Counted from the stretch's first letter, positions 1 to 8,318 are shown. The stretch is DNA of 64,000 bases from Pseudomonas fluorescens (GCF_004683905.1 NZ_CP038438.1:4216001-4280000), one strand, 5' to 3'. Notes: generated by a model not told the origin, from the letters alone. Made by a program: numbers and translations.

Positions 1-287
1 TTCTTGAACAGCGGGAAGCTCACGCCGTAATTCAGCTCACAGAACTCGCTGATCGCCCCCTCGTTACCCGGCTCCTGCTTGCCGAACTGATTGCACGGGA
101 ATCCCAATACCACCAGGCCCTGATCCTTGTAGGTCTGCCACAGCTCTTCCAGGCCTTTGTATTGCGGGGTGAAGCCGCATTTGCTGGCGGTGTTGACCAC
201 CAACACCGCTTTGCCGGCAAAATCGGCCAGGGTCTTTTGCTCACCCTTGATGGTGGTGACAGGGATATTCAGCAGGTTGTCGCTCAT
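1..287 (-). CDS. Glutathione peroxidase family protein (partial, 3' end outside window)
   Basis: Thiol peroxidase of the glutathione peroxidase/BtuE family, reducing peroxides with a cysteine. Ninety-five codons are visible, starting at the ATG read leftward from 287. The N-terminal half shows the family's peroxidatic site, NTASKCGFTPQY (Cys near residue 37), and the following GLVVLGFPCNQFGKQEPG block with the second conserved cysteine and glutamine. The C-terminal third with the conserved Trp/Asn region lies beyond base 1. It follows msrB on the same strand but has its own promoter with a palindromic operator in between. In P. aeruginosa the equivalent gene (PA2826) lies next to ospR, a MarR/OhrR-type repressor, which may therefore sit just left of this window. 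Confidence 0.93.
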   Translation of the reverse strand, partial: MSDNLLNIPVTTIKGEQKTLADFAGKAVLVVNTASKCGFTPQYKGLEELWQTYKDQGLVVLGFPCNQFGKQEPGNEGAISEFCELNYGVSFPLFK

Positions 288-319
288 GAGACGGCTCCAC
301 GGGTTATCGGGAAAGGCCA

Positions 320-348
320 AACATAGCGAGCAATTAAATTGTGTGCAA
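320..348 (-). promoter_or_regulatory. Sigma-70 type promoter of the glutathione peroxidase gene
   Basis: Read leftward: -35 TTGCAC (343-348), a spacer of exactly 17 bases, and -10 TATGTT (320-325), ending 32 bases before the start codon at 287. The -35 box and most of the spacer lie inside the palindrome at 332-355. Confidence 0.6.
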
Positions 349-355
349 TTTAATT
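332..355. promoter_or_regulatory. Perfect palindrome, candidate OspR/OhrR-family operator
   Basis: Inverted repeat with 10-base arms, AATTAAATTG and CAATTTAATT, separated by TGTG; the arms match perfectly. It covers the -35 box and spacer of the gpx promoter, the position expected for a repressor. AATT/CAAT-rich palindromes are typical of MarR/OhrR-type operators, and in P. aeruginosa OspR represses the homologous gene. Assignment to OspR is inference. Confidence 0.6.
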
Positions 356-360
356 ATCCG

Positions 361-381
361 AAAGGCGACCCGCAGGTCGCC
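361..381 (-). terminator. Possible terminator or attenuating hairpin after msrB
   Basis: A 7-base stem GGCGACC/GGTCGCC with a 4-base loop directly follows the msrB stop codon, with only a short T run (TTTC) after it on the minus strand. Weak as a rho-independent terminator. Confidence 0.35.
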
Positions 382-388
382 GGTCCGC

Positions 389-784
389 TTACTCGCGCGG
401 CTCGAGATTCAGGCACACCGAGTTGATGCAATAACGCAGGCCGGTCGGTGGCGGGCCATCGGGGAACACGTGACCCAGATGCGCGTCGCAGCGGGCGCAT
501 TTGACCTCGGTGCGGATCATGCCGTGGCTGGTATCGCGAATCTCGGTCATGGCGCTTTCGCCGATCGGCGCGTAAAAGCTTGGCCAGCCGCAGCCGGAAT
601 CGAATTTGGTCGTGGAGTCGAACAGCGGCTCATTGCAGCAGACGCAGTGATAGACACCGTCGGTTTTGGTGTCGTTGTATTTGCCGGAAAACGGCCGTTC
701 GGTCGCACTGAGACGGCACACGTTGTACTGCTCGGGGTCGAGCATCGCCCGCCATTCTTCCAGGGTTTTTTCCAACTTTTCCAT
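389..784 (-). CDS. msrB: Peptide methionine (R)-S-oxide reductase MsrB
   Basis: Reduces the R epimer of methionine sulfoxide in proteins using thioredoxin. 131 residues, normal for a single-domain MsrB. Two zinc-binding CxxC pairs are visible (CVCC and CARC), with the substrate-pocket block GCGWPSFY and the catalytic cysteine in RYCINSVCL near the C-terminus. The start is set at the ATG read leftward from 784 (MEKLEKTLEEW) because GAGG stands 7 bases upstream; an ATG at 787 and a GTG at 790 are in frame. It precedes the glutathione peroxidase gene on the same strand, forming a small oxidative-damage cluster. Confidence 0.96.
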   Translation of the reverse strand: MEKLEKTLEEWRAMLDPEQYNVCRLSATERPFSGKYNDTKTDGVYHCVCCNEPLFDSTTKFDSGCGWPSFYAPIGESAMTEIRDTSHGMIRTEVKCARCDAHLGHVFPDGPPPTGLRYCINSVCLNLEPRE

Positions 785-1007
785 CATCACACCTCAGCGG
801 CTGAAAAAGCCCGATCTGTACCTTTTCCACGGATCGGGTGGCACGTATGATTGCGCCTCGTCACACGCCAGTCTGGCAGCCAGACCGGGCGCATTCAAAC
901 GGATTCTCGGCGCCATGGCGCAAGACTCCGCCTGTGCGAAGACGCAGGAATCCCAGTACGGTTGGCCATCCGCCGTCTGGATCGTTCATTTTCGGGATCA
1001 CATCGCC

Positions 1008-2219
1008 ATGCAGTTCAGCAAATCGAACAAGCTCGCCAACGTCTGCTACGACATTCGCGGCCCGGTGCTCAAGCACGCCAAACGTCTGGAGGAGGAAGGC
1101 CAGCGCATCCTCAAGCTGAACATCGGCAACCCGGCGCCGTTTGGTTTCGAAGCGCCGGACGAAATTCTTCAGGATGTGATCCGCAACCTGCCGACCGCCC
1201 AAGGCTACAGCGACTCAAAAGGCCTGTTCAGCGCCCGTAAGGCGGTGATGCAGTACTACCAGCAAAAAAATGTCGAAGGCGTCGGCATCGAAGACATCTA
1301 TCTGGGCAATGGGGTGTCCGAGCTGATCGTGATGTCGTTGCAGGCGCTGCTCAACAACGGTGATGAAGTCCTGGTGCCGGCACCGGACTACCCGCTGTGG
1401 ACCGCCGCCGTGAGCCTGGCCGGCGGTAACGCCGTGCACTACCTGTGCGACGAGGGCGCCGACTGGTTCCCTGATCTGGCCGACATCAAGGCCAAAATCA
1501 CCCCGAACACCAAAGCCATGGTGATCATCAACCCGAACAACCCGACTGGCGCGGTGTATTCGAAGGAAGTGCTGCTGGGCATGCTGGAAATCGCCCGTGC
1601 GCACAATCTGGTGGTGTTCTCCGACGAAATTTACGACAAGATCCTTTACGACGACGCCGTGCATATCTGCACCGCTTCGCTGGCGCCGGACCTGCTGTGC
1701 CTGACCTTCAACGGTCTGTCGAAGTCCTATCGCGTGGCGGGTTTCCGCTCCGGCTGGATCGCCATCTCCGGGCCGAAACACAATGCCCAGAGCTACATCG
1801 AAGGCATCGACATGCTGGCTAACATGCGCCTGTGTGCCAACGTCCCGAGTCAGCATGCGATTCAGACCGCCCTCGGCGGCTATCAGAGCATCAATGACCT
1901 GGTACTGCCGCAGGGCCGCCTGCTGGAGCAGCGCAACCGTACCTGGGAGCTGCTCAACGACATTCCGGGCGTCAGCTGCGTCAAGCCGATGGGCGCGCTG
2001 TATGCGTTCCCGCGGATCGACCCGAAAGTCTGCCCGATCCACAACGACGAAAAATTCGTCCTCGACCTGCTGCTCTCCGAGAAGCTGCTGGTGGTGCAAG
2101 GCACGGCCTTCAACTGGCCGTGGCCGGATCACTTCCGCGTGGTGACCCTGCCCCGCGTCGACGATCTGGAAATGGCCATCGGCCGCATCGGCAACTTCCT
2201 CAAGTCCTACCGCCAGTAA
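1008..2219 (+). CDS. alaA: PLP-dependent aminotransferase, AlaA type
   Basis: Class I/II fold-type I aminotransferase, most like glutamate-pyruvate transaminase AlaA, which makes alanine from pyruvate. 403 residues (the E. coli enzyme is about 405). Visible features: the N-terminal NIGNPAPFGFEAP segment, the cofactor-binding NPNNPTGAVYS, the SDEIYDKILYDD block and the Schiff-base lysine in GLSKSYRVAGFRSGW near residue 240. The frame stays open far upstream to base 666, but family alignment and the ATG at 1008 (MQFSKSNKLANVCYDIRGP) mark the true start; the upstream extension overlaps msrB and is not protein-like. Confidence 0.93.
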   Translation: MQFSKSNKLANVCYDIRGPVLKHAKRLEEEGQRILKLNIGNPAPFGFEAPDEILQDVIRNLPTAQGYSDSKGLFSARKAVMQYYQQKNVEGVGIEDIYLGNGVSELIVMSLQALLNNGDEVLVPAPDYPLWTAAVSLAGGNAVHYLCDEGADWFPDLADIKAKITPNTKAMVIINPNNPTGAVYSKEVLLGMLEIARAHNLVVFSDEIYDKILYDDAVHICTASLAPDLLCLTFNGLSKSYRVAGFRSGWIAISGPKHNAQSYIEGIDMLANMRLCANVPSQHAIQTALGGYQSINDLVLPQGRLLEQRNRTWELLNDIPGVSCVKPMGALYAFPRIDPKVCPIHNDEKFVLDLLLSEKLLVVQGTAFNWPWPDHFRVVTLPRVDDLEMAIGRIGNFLKSYRQ

Positions 2220-2523
2220 CCGGTCTACAGTGTGCAACGGCCCGAACGTTGCGCACTGTCTGATTCAGCAACACTTCTGCTCTCCCCGCCTCGCTGCGCC
2301 TTCTACACTTGCGATTCATACGGGCCACCCGCCTCTGGCGCAGTGGCGGCGGGTAGCGGCTGGCTGTCATCCCTTTCGGTTTTGGCCGTGGGCAATGACC
2401 TGCAGACTCGGGAATCCGCTGTAGGACACAGTTTGAAATAGTCACTCGGTTGAATCACCCGGTGCCGCACCTTATATACCCCGCAGTACGCTACATCTTT
2501 AGCTTGAGGAGATTTCTACAACC
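2220..2523. other. Intergenic region upstream of htpX
   Basis: About 300 bases between alaA and htpX with no convincing gene. The only signal is the htpX promoter and AGGAG ribosome site near the right end. Short open frames here lack start signals and are not protein-like. Confidence 0.6.
2450..2477 (+). promoter_or_regulatory. Candidate promoter of htpX
   Basis: TTGAAT (2450-2455), 16-base spacer, TTATAT (2472-2477), 46 bases before the htpX start. The -35 hexamer also resembles the sigma-32 element (cTTGAA), but no CCCCAT-type -10 is seen, so a vegetative reading fits better. Confidence 0.45.
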
Positions 2524-3411
2524 ATGATGCGCATCCTGCTGTTTTTGGCCACTAACCTGGCGGTCGTGCTGATAGCCAGCATCACCCTGAGCCTGTTCGG
2601 CTTCAACGGGTTCATGGCGGCCAACGGGGTTGATCTCAACCTCAGTCAGCTGCTGGTTTTCTGTGCGGTCTTTGGTTTCGCCGGTTCACTGTTCTCGCTG
2701 TTCATCTCCAAGTGGATGGCGAAGATGAGCACCAGCACCCAGATCATCAGCCAGCCACGTACCCGGCATGAGCAATGGCTGCTGCAAACCGTCGAGCAAC
2801 TGTCCCGCGAAGCCGGGATCAAGATGCCCGAAGTCGGTATTTTCCCGGCCTACGAAGCAAACGCCTTCGCCACCGGCTGGAACAAGAACGACGCGCTGGT
2901 CGCGGTCAGTCAGGGCCTGCTCGAACGTTTTTCGCCAGATGAAGTGAAAGCCGTTCTGGCCCACGAAATCGGTCACGTGGCCAACGGTGACATGGTCACC
3001 CTGGCACTGATCCAGGGCGTGGTGAACACCTTCGTGATGTTTTTCGCGCGGATCATCGGCAACTTCGTCGACAAGGTGATCTTCAAGAACGAAGAAGGCC
3101 AGGGCATCGCCTATTACGTGGCAACGATCTTCGCCGAACTGGTACTGGGCATTCTCGCCAGCGCCATCGTCATGTGGTTCTCGCGCAAACGCGAATTCCG
3201 TGCCGATGAAGCCGGCGCACGTCTGGCCGGTACCAATGCGATGATCGGTGCATTGCAACGCCTGCGCGCCGAACAGGGCCTGCCGGTGCACATGCCGGAC
3301 ACCCTGAACGCATTCGGCATCAACGGTGGCATCAAACAAGGCTTTGCCCGCATGTTCATGAGCCACCCGCCGCTGGAAGAGCGTATCGACGCGTTGCGTC
3401 GTCGCGGTTGA
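2524..3411 (+). CDS. htpX: Membrane zinc metalloprotease HtpX
   Basis: Inner-membrane M48B protease that takes part in membrane-protein quality control with FtsH. 295 residues. Two N-terminal membrane spans (about 5-25 and 37-58), the zinc motif HEIGH near residue 146, two further hydrophobic spans (about 157-178 and 195-215) and the third zinc ligand in the REFRADEAGARLAG block. The C-terminus SHPPLEERIDALRR is the family signature. A clear AGGAG ribosome site precedes the start; the protein begins MMRILL, so the second codon is also a possible start. A rho-independent terminator follows closely, so the gene is probably monocistronic. Confidence 0.97.
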   Translation: MMRILLFLATNLAVVLIASITLSLFGFNGFMAANGVDLNLSQLLVFCAVFGFAGSLFSLFISKWMAKMSTSTQIISQPRTRHEQWLLQTVEQLSREAGIKMPEVGIFPAYEANAFATGWNKNDALVAVSQGLLERFSPDEVKAVLAHEIGHVANGDMVTLALIQGVVNTFVMFFARIIGNFVDKVIFKNEEGQGIAYYVATIFAELVLGILASAIVMWFSRKREFRADEAGARLAGTNAMIGALQRLRAEQGLPVHMPDTLNAFGINGGIKQGFARMFMSHPPLEERIDALRRRG

Positions 3412-3430
3412 TCGGTTTGGCGCAGTAACG

Positions 3431-3461
3431 AAAAGGCCCGCAGCGATGCGGGCCTTTTTTT
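3431..3461 (+). terminator. Rho-independent terminator of htpX
   Basis: Stem AAGGCCCGC/GCGGGCCTT with loop AGCGAT followed by a run of T residues, 20 bases after the htpX stop codon. Confidence 0.85.
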
Positions 3462-3490
3462 GTGCGCGGGATTATGGGTTGCCTGTTCTG

Positions 3491-3593
3491 GCCTCTTCGG
3501 GAGCAAGCCCCCTCCCACAGTGTTTTCTGGTGTATTCGAGATTGCTATAACACCGACGCTCCCTGTGGGAGCGGGCTTGCTCGCGAAGAGGCC
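3491..3593. repeat. REP doublet, family A (left arm degenerate)
   Basis: Two inverted copies of the fluorescent-pseudomonad REP core (GTGGGAGCGGGCTTGCTCGC) flank a non-conserved middle, between the convergent ends of htpX and tpm. The left copy has changed bases (ctcttcgggagcaagccccc). Confidence 0.8.
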
Positions 3594-3611
3594 GTTAATG
3601 CCGATACAAAA

Positions 3612-4268
3612 CTATCGGCCAGAAACCCGATACACCCGCTCCTCCAGCCGCGTTACCCCCGCCTGCAGGAACCTGACACTCTCCGCCAGCACATCCTGCT
3701 CCTCAAGCACCTGCACCTGCCAGACTTCGCCCAGCAAGCGCTGCACCTCATCATCGCTCACCGCAAACGGTGGCCCGGACATCTGCGCTTGATCGTAATC
3801 CAGGGTGATCAACAACCCTTGCACACTTTGCGGCAGGATCTGCTGCAAATGCGCCGCATAGCGCTCACGCATCGGAGCCGGCAAGGCAATCAGCGCTGCC
3901 CGGTCGTACAACGCCGCGCAATCCGCTACATCGTCGGCTGTCAGCGCAAAGAAATCACCGCACCACAACTCGATGGAATCGGCGCTATAGACCTTGAACG
4001 GCCCCTTGGCACTGACCTGCGGCTTTACCTGATGCTCACTGAAAAAATCCTCGACGGCCTTCAGCGACAGCTCGACTCCGAGCACCAGATGCCCGCGCCC
4101 GGCCAGCCACAGCAGATCCAGGCTTTTCCCGCACAGCGGCACCAGCACCCGGGTCTGGGCCGGGATCGCCAGTTGCGGCCAGTGCCGCTGCAGATACGGG
4201 TTCACCTCAGGCAAATGAAAGCCGATCTGATTGGATTCCCACTTCTTGTGCCAAAACTCAGGCTGCAT
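3612..4268 (-). CDS. tpm: Thiopurine S-methyltransferase family protein
   Basis: SAM-dependent methyltransferase that transfers methyl groups to thiols and, in pseudomonads, to selenium and tellurium oxyanion products, giving volatile species and tellurite resistance. 218 residues, the standard bacterial length. The start MQPEFWHKKWESNQIGFH is the family hallmark; the SAM-binding stretch is RVLVPLCGKSLDLLWLA, and the substrate segment YDRAALIALP follows around residues 120-130. A GGGGTGA ribosome site precedes the ATG read leftward from 4268. It is divergent from the dioxygenase-like gene at 4373; the roughly 100-base AT-rich gap probably holds both promoters. Confidence 0.94.
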   Translation of the reverse strand: MQPEFWHKKWESNQIGFHLPEVNPYLQRHWPQLAIPAQTRVLVPLCGKSLDLLWLAGRGHLVLGVELSLKAVEDFFSEHQVKPQVSAKGPFKVYSADSIELWCGDFFALTADDVADCAALYDRAALIALPAPMRERYAAHLQQILPQSVQGLLITLDYDQAQMSGPPFAVSDDEVQRLLGEVWQVQVLEEQDVLAESVRFLQAGVTRLEERVYRVSGR

Positions 4269-4372
4269 GCATCACCCCAAAAAATTCGATCAAAAGGCGT
4301 TAAAACTTATATTAGATTTAGATCAATGATCTGACTGAAGATGAGGCCATCTTACCGCTCAGGAACCTTTCC

Positions 4373-5140
4373 ATGTTTCCCAGCCTGTTTATCTCCCACG
4401 GCTCACCGATGCTGGCCCTGGAACCCGGTGCCAGTGGCCCGGCTCTGGCGCGTCTGGCGGCCGAACTGCCCCGCCCCAAAGCCATCGTCATCGTTTCTGC
4501 GCACTGGGAAAGTCAGGAACTGCTGGTCAGCAGTAATCCGCAACCAGAGACCTGGCATGACTTCGGCGGTTTTCCCCGTGCCTTGTTTGAAGTGCAATAT
4601 CCGGCACCGGGCAATCCGCAACTGGCAGGCGAAATTGCCGAACTGCTGAACGCTGCCCATCTGCCGGCACGCCTTGATCCGCAACGACCGTTCGATCATG
4701 GCGTGTGGGTGCCGCTGTCGCTGATGTACCCGCAGGCGGATATCCCGGTGGTACAGGTGTCGCTGCCGAGCCGCAGCGGCCCGGCGCTGCAAACCCGTGT
4801 CGGACGTGCGTTGGCAAGCCTGCGCGATCAGGGCATTTTGCTGATCGGTTCCGGCAGCATCACCCACAACCTGCGCGAACTGGACTGGCATGCCGGGCCG
4901 GAAAGCGTCGAGCCATGGGCACGGGACTTCCGTGACTGGATGATCGACAAGCTGGCGGCGAACGATGAGGCGGCGCTGCACGATTACCGTCAGCAGGCAC
5001 CGAACGCCGTACGCAGCCACCCAAGCGATGAGCATTTGCTGCCGTTGTATTTCGCCCGCGGTGCGGGGGGCGAGTTCAGCGTGGCGCACAGGGGATTCAC
5101 GATGGGTGCGTTAGGCATGGATATATATCGCTTCGGATAA
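4373..5140 (+). CDS. DODA-type extradiol ring-cleavage dioxygenase family (YgiD-like)
   Basis: Member of the class III extradiol dioxygenase family represented by E. coli YgiD, which opens L-DOPA at the 4,5 position. 255 residues. Conserved metal-site and active-site histidines are seen in FISHGSP, VSAHWES, RPFDHGVWVPL and HPSDEHLLPL, in the family order. The start MFPSLFISHGSP puts the first histidine at residue 9, as usual. The physiological substrate in pseudomonads is unknown. Divergent from tpm; a REP-like palindrome follows. Confidence 0.9.
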   Translation: MFPSLFISHGSPMLALEPGASGPALARLAAELPRPKAIVIVSAHWESQELLVSSNPQPETWHDFGGFPRALFEVQYPAPGNPQLAGEIAELLNAAHLPARLDPQRPFDHGVWVPLSLMYPQADIPVVQVSLPSRSGPALQTRVGRALASLRDQGILLIGSGSITHNLRELDWHAGPESVEPWARDFRDWMIDKLAANDEAALHDYRQQAPNAVRSHPSDEHLLPLYFARGAGGEFSVAHRGFTMGALGMDIYRFG

Positions 5141-5150
5141 ACGCAGAATC

Positions 5151-5232
5151 AAAAGATCGCAGCCTTCGGCAGCTCCTACAGTGGGGAATGAGTACACCCT
5201 GTGTAGGAGCTGTCGCAGGCAGCGATCTTTTG
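5151..5232. repeat. REP-like doublet, family C
   Basis: Inverted copies of a different short repeat (AGGAGCTGTCGCAGGC with GCGATCTTTTGATC) face each other around a short middle, between convergent genes. A single copy recurs at 27259-27285. Confidence 0.75.
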
Positions 5233-5261
5233 ATCTTCGATCTTTGCTCTTTCAGACAGGC

Positions 5262-5293
5262 AAAAAAAATCCCCGAACCAGTCGGGGATTTTT
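5262..5293 (-). terminator. Rho-independent terminator of deaD
   Basis: Stem ATCCCCGA/TCGGGGAT flanked by A and T runs on both sides, 30 bases beyond the deaD stop codon. It could also end transcription coming from the left. Confidence 0.8.
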
Positions 5294-5322
5294 CATGTTC
5301 GATCAATCAGCCCAAGGGCGGA

Positions 5323-6996
5323 TCAATCTTCGCGGTAGCGACGCAGTTTCAGCTGCTTGCCAGCGACGCGAGTGTCCTTCAGCTTGGTGAGGAGTTTGTC
5401 CAGACCATCTTCCGGCAGCTCGACGAGGCTGAAGCTGTCACGCACCTGGATGCGACCGATCGCTTCGCGGGCTAGACCACCTTCGTTGAGGATGGCGCCC
5501 AGCAGGTTCTTGGCGGCGATACCGTCACGCGCACCCAGCGCGGTACGGCAACGGGCACGACCTTCGCCCAGAGGCATTGGCGCGCGACGCTCGCGGTCAC
5601 CACGCTCAGGACGATCACCGGAACGCTCAGGACGGTCGCCACGCGGTGCGTTGTTCGGCACCAGTGGGCGTTCCTTCTCGATCGCCGCCAGGTTCAGCGC
5701 TTGACCGTTGGTCGCCTTGCGCAGCAGAGCTGCAGCCAGGGCACGCGGGGTGCAACCGATGTCAGCGGTCAGGCGATCCAGCAGTTCGCCGTGAGTCGAC
5801 TCAGCATCAGCGACCAGCGGCGACAGGCTGTTGGTCAGTTTCTTGATGCGTGCATCGAGAACAGCCTGAGCGTCCGGCAGACGCACTTCGGCAACCTTCT
5901 GACCGGTGACACGCTCGATCACTTGCAGCATGCGGCGCTCACGTGGAGTCACCAGCAGCAGTGCGCGACCTTCGCGACCGGCACGGCCGGTACGGCCGAT
6001 ACGGTGCACGTAGGATTCCGGGTCGTACGGCATGTCCACGTTGAATACGTGGGTGATGCGCGGAACGTCCAGACCACGGGCAGCCACGTCGGTCGCGACA
6101 ACGATGTCCAAGCGGCCATCTTTCAGCGAGTCGATGACGCGTTCACGCTGGTTCTGGGCGATGTCACCGTTCAGCGCAGCGGCCTTGTAGCCTTTGGCGT
6201 CGAGGGCACTGGCCAGATCCAGGGTCGCTTGCTTGGTGCGCACGAACATGATCAGCGCGTCGAAGTCTTCCACTTCCAGCAAGCTGAGAACGGCGGAGGT
6301 CTTCTGGTCAGCGTGAACCAACAGGTGAGCCTGTTCGATCGCGGTAACGGTCTGGGTCTTGCTCTGGATCTTCACGTGCTTCGGATCGCGCAGGTGGCGC
6401 TCGGCGATGGCACGGATCGACTGCGGCAGGGTTGCCGAGAACAATACGGTCTGACGGGTTTCCGGCATGGCCTTGAAGATCACTTCCAGGTCGTCCATGA
6501 AACCGAGTTTGAGCATTTCGTCTGCTTCGTCCAGAACCAGGTGGTTCACGGTAGCGAGGACTTTTTCGTCGCGACGCAGGTGGTCGCACAGACGGCCCGG
6601 AGTGGCGACAACGATCTGTGCGCCATTACGGATTGCTTTCAATTGTGGGCCCATCGGCGCGCCGCCGTAGACAGCCACAACAGTTACGCCCGGCATTTGC
6701 TTGGCGTAAGTTTCGAAAGCGGTTGCAACTTGTAGCGCCAACTCACGAGTTGGGGCCAGGATCAGAGCTTGCGGCTCGCGCTTGGACGGATCAATGCGGT
6801 GCAGGATAGGCAGGGCAAAGGCAGCGGTTTTACCGGTACCGGTTTGCGCCTGACCAATCATATCGTGACCGGCGAGGATGATCGGGATCGACTGCTGCTG
6901 AATGGCCGAAGGCTCTTCATAGCCGGTAGCGACTACTGCAGCGACAATATTGGGATGAAGTTCAAGAGCGGCGAAGCCGCCGATTTCCTGGGTCAT
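5323..6996 (-). CDS. deaD: DEAD-box ATP-dependent RNA helicase DeaD/CsdA
   Basis: RNA helicase that unwinds structured RNA in ribosome assembly and in the cold. 557 residues, shorter than E. coli DeaD (about 629) mainly in the C-terminal tail. Motifs in order: Q-motif around residues 25-33, Walker A AQTGTGKT at 50-57, PTRELA, DEAD near 156, SAT, and HRIGRTGRAGREGR. The C-terminus carries a DeaD/DbpA-type RNA-binding domain (about 485-555) behind an Arg/Asp-rich linker (about 435-470). Start chosen at MTQEIGGFAALEL, with AGAGG upstream; the in-frame extension to 7047 is not conserved-looking. It has a long untranslated leader (see 6997-7210). Confidence 0.95.
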   Translation of the reverse strand: MTQEIGGFAALELHPNIVAAVVATGYEEPSAIQQQSIPIILAGHDMIGQAQTGTGKTAAFALPILHRIDPSKREPQALILAPTRELALQVATAFETYAKQMPGVTVVAVYGGAPMGPQLKAIRNGAQIVVATPGRLCDHLRRDEKVLATVNHLVLDEADEMLKLGFMDDLEVIFKAMPETRQTVLFSATLPQSIRAIAERHLRDPKHVKIQSKTQTVTAIEQAHLLVHADQKTSAVLSLLEVEDFDALIMFVRTKQATLDLASALDAKGYKAAALNGDIAQNQRERVIDSLKDGRLDIVVATDVAARGLDVPRITHVFNVDMPYDPESYVHRIGRTGRAGREGRALLLVTPRERRMLQVIERVTGQKVAEVRLPDAQAVLDARIKKLTNSLSPLVADAESTHGELLDRLTADIGCTPRALAAALLRKATNGQALNLAAIEKERPLVPNNAPRGDRPERSGDRPERGDRERRAPMPLGEGRARCRTALGARDGIAAKNLLGAILNEGGLAREAIGRIQVRDSFSLVELPEDGLDKLLTKLKDTRVAGKQLKLRRYRED

Positions 6997-7210
6997 GGGT
7001 CTGCCTCTAAGTGCATCCGCAAAGACCCATGCTCCAAAGCTGCACATGCCGTGTTGAGACTCAAGAGTCGCCCTGGCAGCTTTGTCGGCGGGGATTTGCG
7101 AAAACGTATGAATGAAAAAGAATCGTCAAGGAAGAGCCCGCAGTGCGGACATGCAGCCGAAGCTGACTTCGGGGAATTGCGCTACCTAAACGCGGCCCGG
7201 TTAAAGGCCG
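6997..7210 (-). other. Long 5' leader of deaD mRNA
   Basis: If transcription starts just downstream of the -10 box at 7217-7222, the deaD mRNA has an untranslated leader of about 214 bases with several short stem-forming segments (for example around 7140-7190). E. coli csdA is known for a leader of about the same length that controls cold induction. No open reading frame of note lies in it. Confidence 0.5.
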
Positions 7211-7216
7211 GCGCGC

Positions 7217-7222
7217 ACTATA
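7217..7222 (-). promoter_or_regulatory. -10 element of the deaD promoter
   Basis: TATAGT on the minus strand (actata on plus) in the context GGTATAGTG. No good -35 hexamer at 17 bases, which is common for cold-inducible or extended -10 promoters. Confidence 0.4.
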
Positions 7223-7417
7223 CCGGAATTTGCCCAAAAAGGGAGCTTTTTTTATCGCCTGAATCGGTGTGTCACCGCTGTGTAACGGGGTTTTGCGGAT
7301 AATCGTGCAAAGGTCTATTTTGCAAAGGCCCGGCCCTGCGGGTGATGACGCTTAAACGATTCACCGATATGCGGCATACCGTCGCTGCACCCGCCCTTCC
7401 CGCCCGAGGATTTCTCC

Positions 7418-8209
7418 ATGAATCAGCCCTGCCCCGGCCGCGTCAGCCGTGAACGCCGTGGTCATGTCCACCTGATCGGCCTTGACCGGGCCGCCAAACG
7501 CAACGCCTTCGACCTCGATCTGCTCAATGACTTGAGCCTGGCCTACGGCGAGTTCGAGGCCGACAGCGAGGCGCGGGTGGCGGTGGTGTTCGGGCATGGC
7601 GAACACTTTACCGCCGGTCTGGATCTGCTCAACGCCAGCGCCGCCCTCGCCGAAGGCTGGCAGGTTCCGACCGGTGGTTGCGACCCATGGGGTGTTTTCG
7701 TTGGTCCACGGGTCAGCAAACCGGTCATTGTCGCCGCGCAGGGCTACTGCCTGACCATCGGTATCGAGTTGATGCTGGCCGCGGATATCAACCTGTGCGC
7801 GAGCAATACCCGCTTCGCGCAAATGGAAGTGCAGCGGGGGATTTTTCCGTTTGGGGGCGCGACATTGCGCTTTCACCAGGTGGCCGGTTGGGGCAACGCG
7901 ATGCGCTGGTTGCTGACCGGCGATGAGTTTGATGCCCACGATGCGTTGCGTCTGGGTTTGGTGCAGGAAGTGATGGCCAGTGAGGATCTGTTGCCGCGGG
8001 CGATCGAACTGGCCGAACGGATTGCCCGGCAGGCACCGTTGGGGGTGCAGGCAACGCTGATGTCGGCGCGCCAGGCGCGGTATGAAGGCGAGACGGCGGC
8101 GGCGCAGGGATTGCCGGCGCTGGTGAAGAAGTTGCTGGGGAGTGAGGATGCCAAGGAGGGGGTGAGGTCGCTGGTTGAGCGGCGCCCGGGCATCTTCAAA
8201 GGGATCTGA
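7418..8209 (+). CDS. Enoyl-CoA hydratase/isomerase (crotonase) family protein
   Basis: Crotonase-fold protein of 263 residues acting on an acyl-CoA thioester; the precise substrate cannot be read. The oxyanion-hole segments are visible: KRNAFDLDLL with the HFTAGLDL block, and IVAAQGYCLTIGIELMLAADI. A glutamate in QMEVQRGIFPFGG corresponds to a usual catalytic position; the second hydratase glutamate is not obvious. Start ATG at 7418 with GAGG 8 bases upstream. It is a single gene facing away from deaD and followed by a REP doublet. Confidence 0.88.
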   Translation: MNQPCPGRVSRERRGHVHLIGLDRAAKRNAFDLDLLNDLSLAYGEFEADSEARVAVVFGHGEHFTAGLDLLNASAALAEGWQVPTGGCDPWGVFVGPRVSKPVIVAAQGYCLTIGIELMLAADINLCASNTRFAQMEVQRGIFPFGGATLRFHQVAGWGNAMRWLLTGDEFDAHDALRLGLVQEVMASEDLLPRAIELAERIARQAPLGVQATLMSARQARYEGETAAAQGLPALVKKLLGSEDAKEGVRSLVERRPGIFKGI

Positions 8210-8230
8210 GAAAAAGGGTGTTCTTCAGGC

Positions 8231-8306
8231 CCTCTTCGCGAGCAAGCTCGCTCCCACATTTGGAATGCATTTCAAGTGTGGGAGCGGGCTTGCTCGCGAA
8301 GGGGCC
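8231..8306. repeat. REP doublet, family A
   Basis: Two inverted copies of the gtgggagcgggcttgctcgcgaa repeat with a 20-base middle, between convergent genes. Confidence 0.9.
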
Positions 8307-8318
8307 ATCACTGACCAC

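Noticed and set aside
666..1007. N-terminal extension of the AlaA frame
   Set aside because: Overlaps msrB on the other strand and is not similar to any protein segment; the family start is at 1008.
2461..2500. Sigma-32 heat-shock promoter for htpX
   Set aside because: TTGAAT is present but no CCCCATnT -10; the TTATAT box fits a vegetative promoter better.
4373..5140. Assignment of a biosynthetic role in betalain or lincosamide-type pathways for the DODA-like gene
   Set aside because: No pathway partners nearby; only the ring-cleavage family can be supported.
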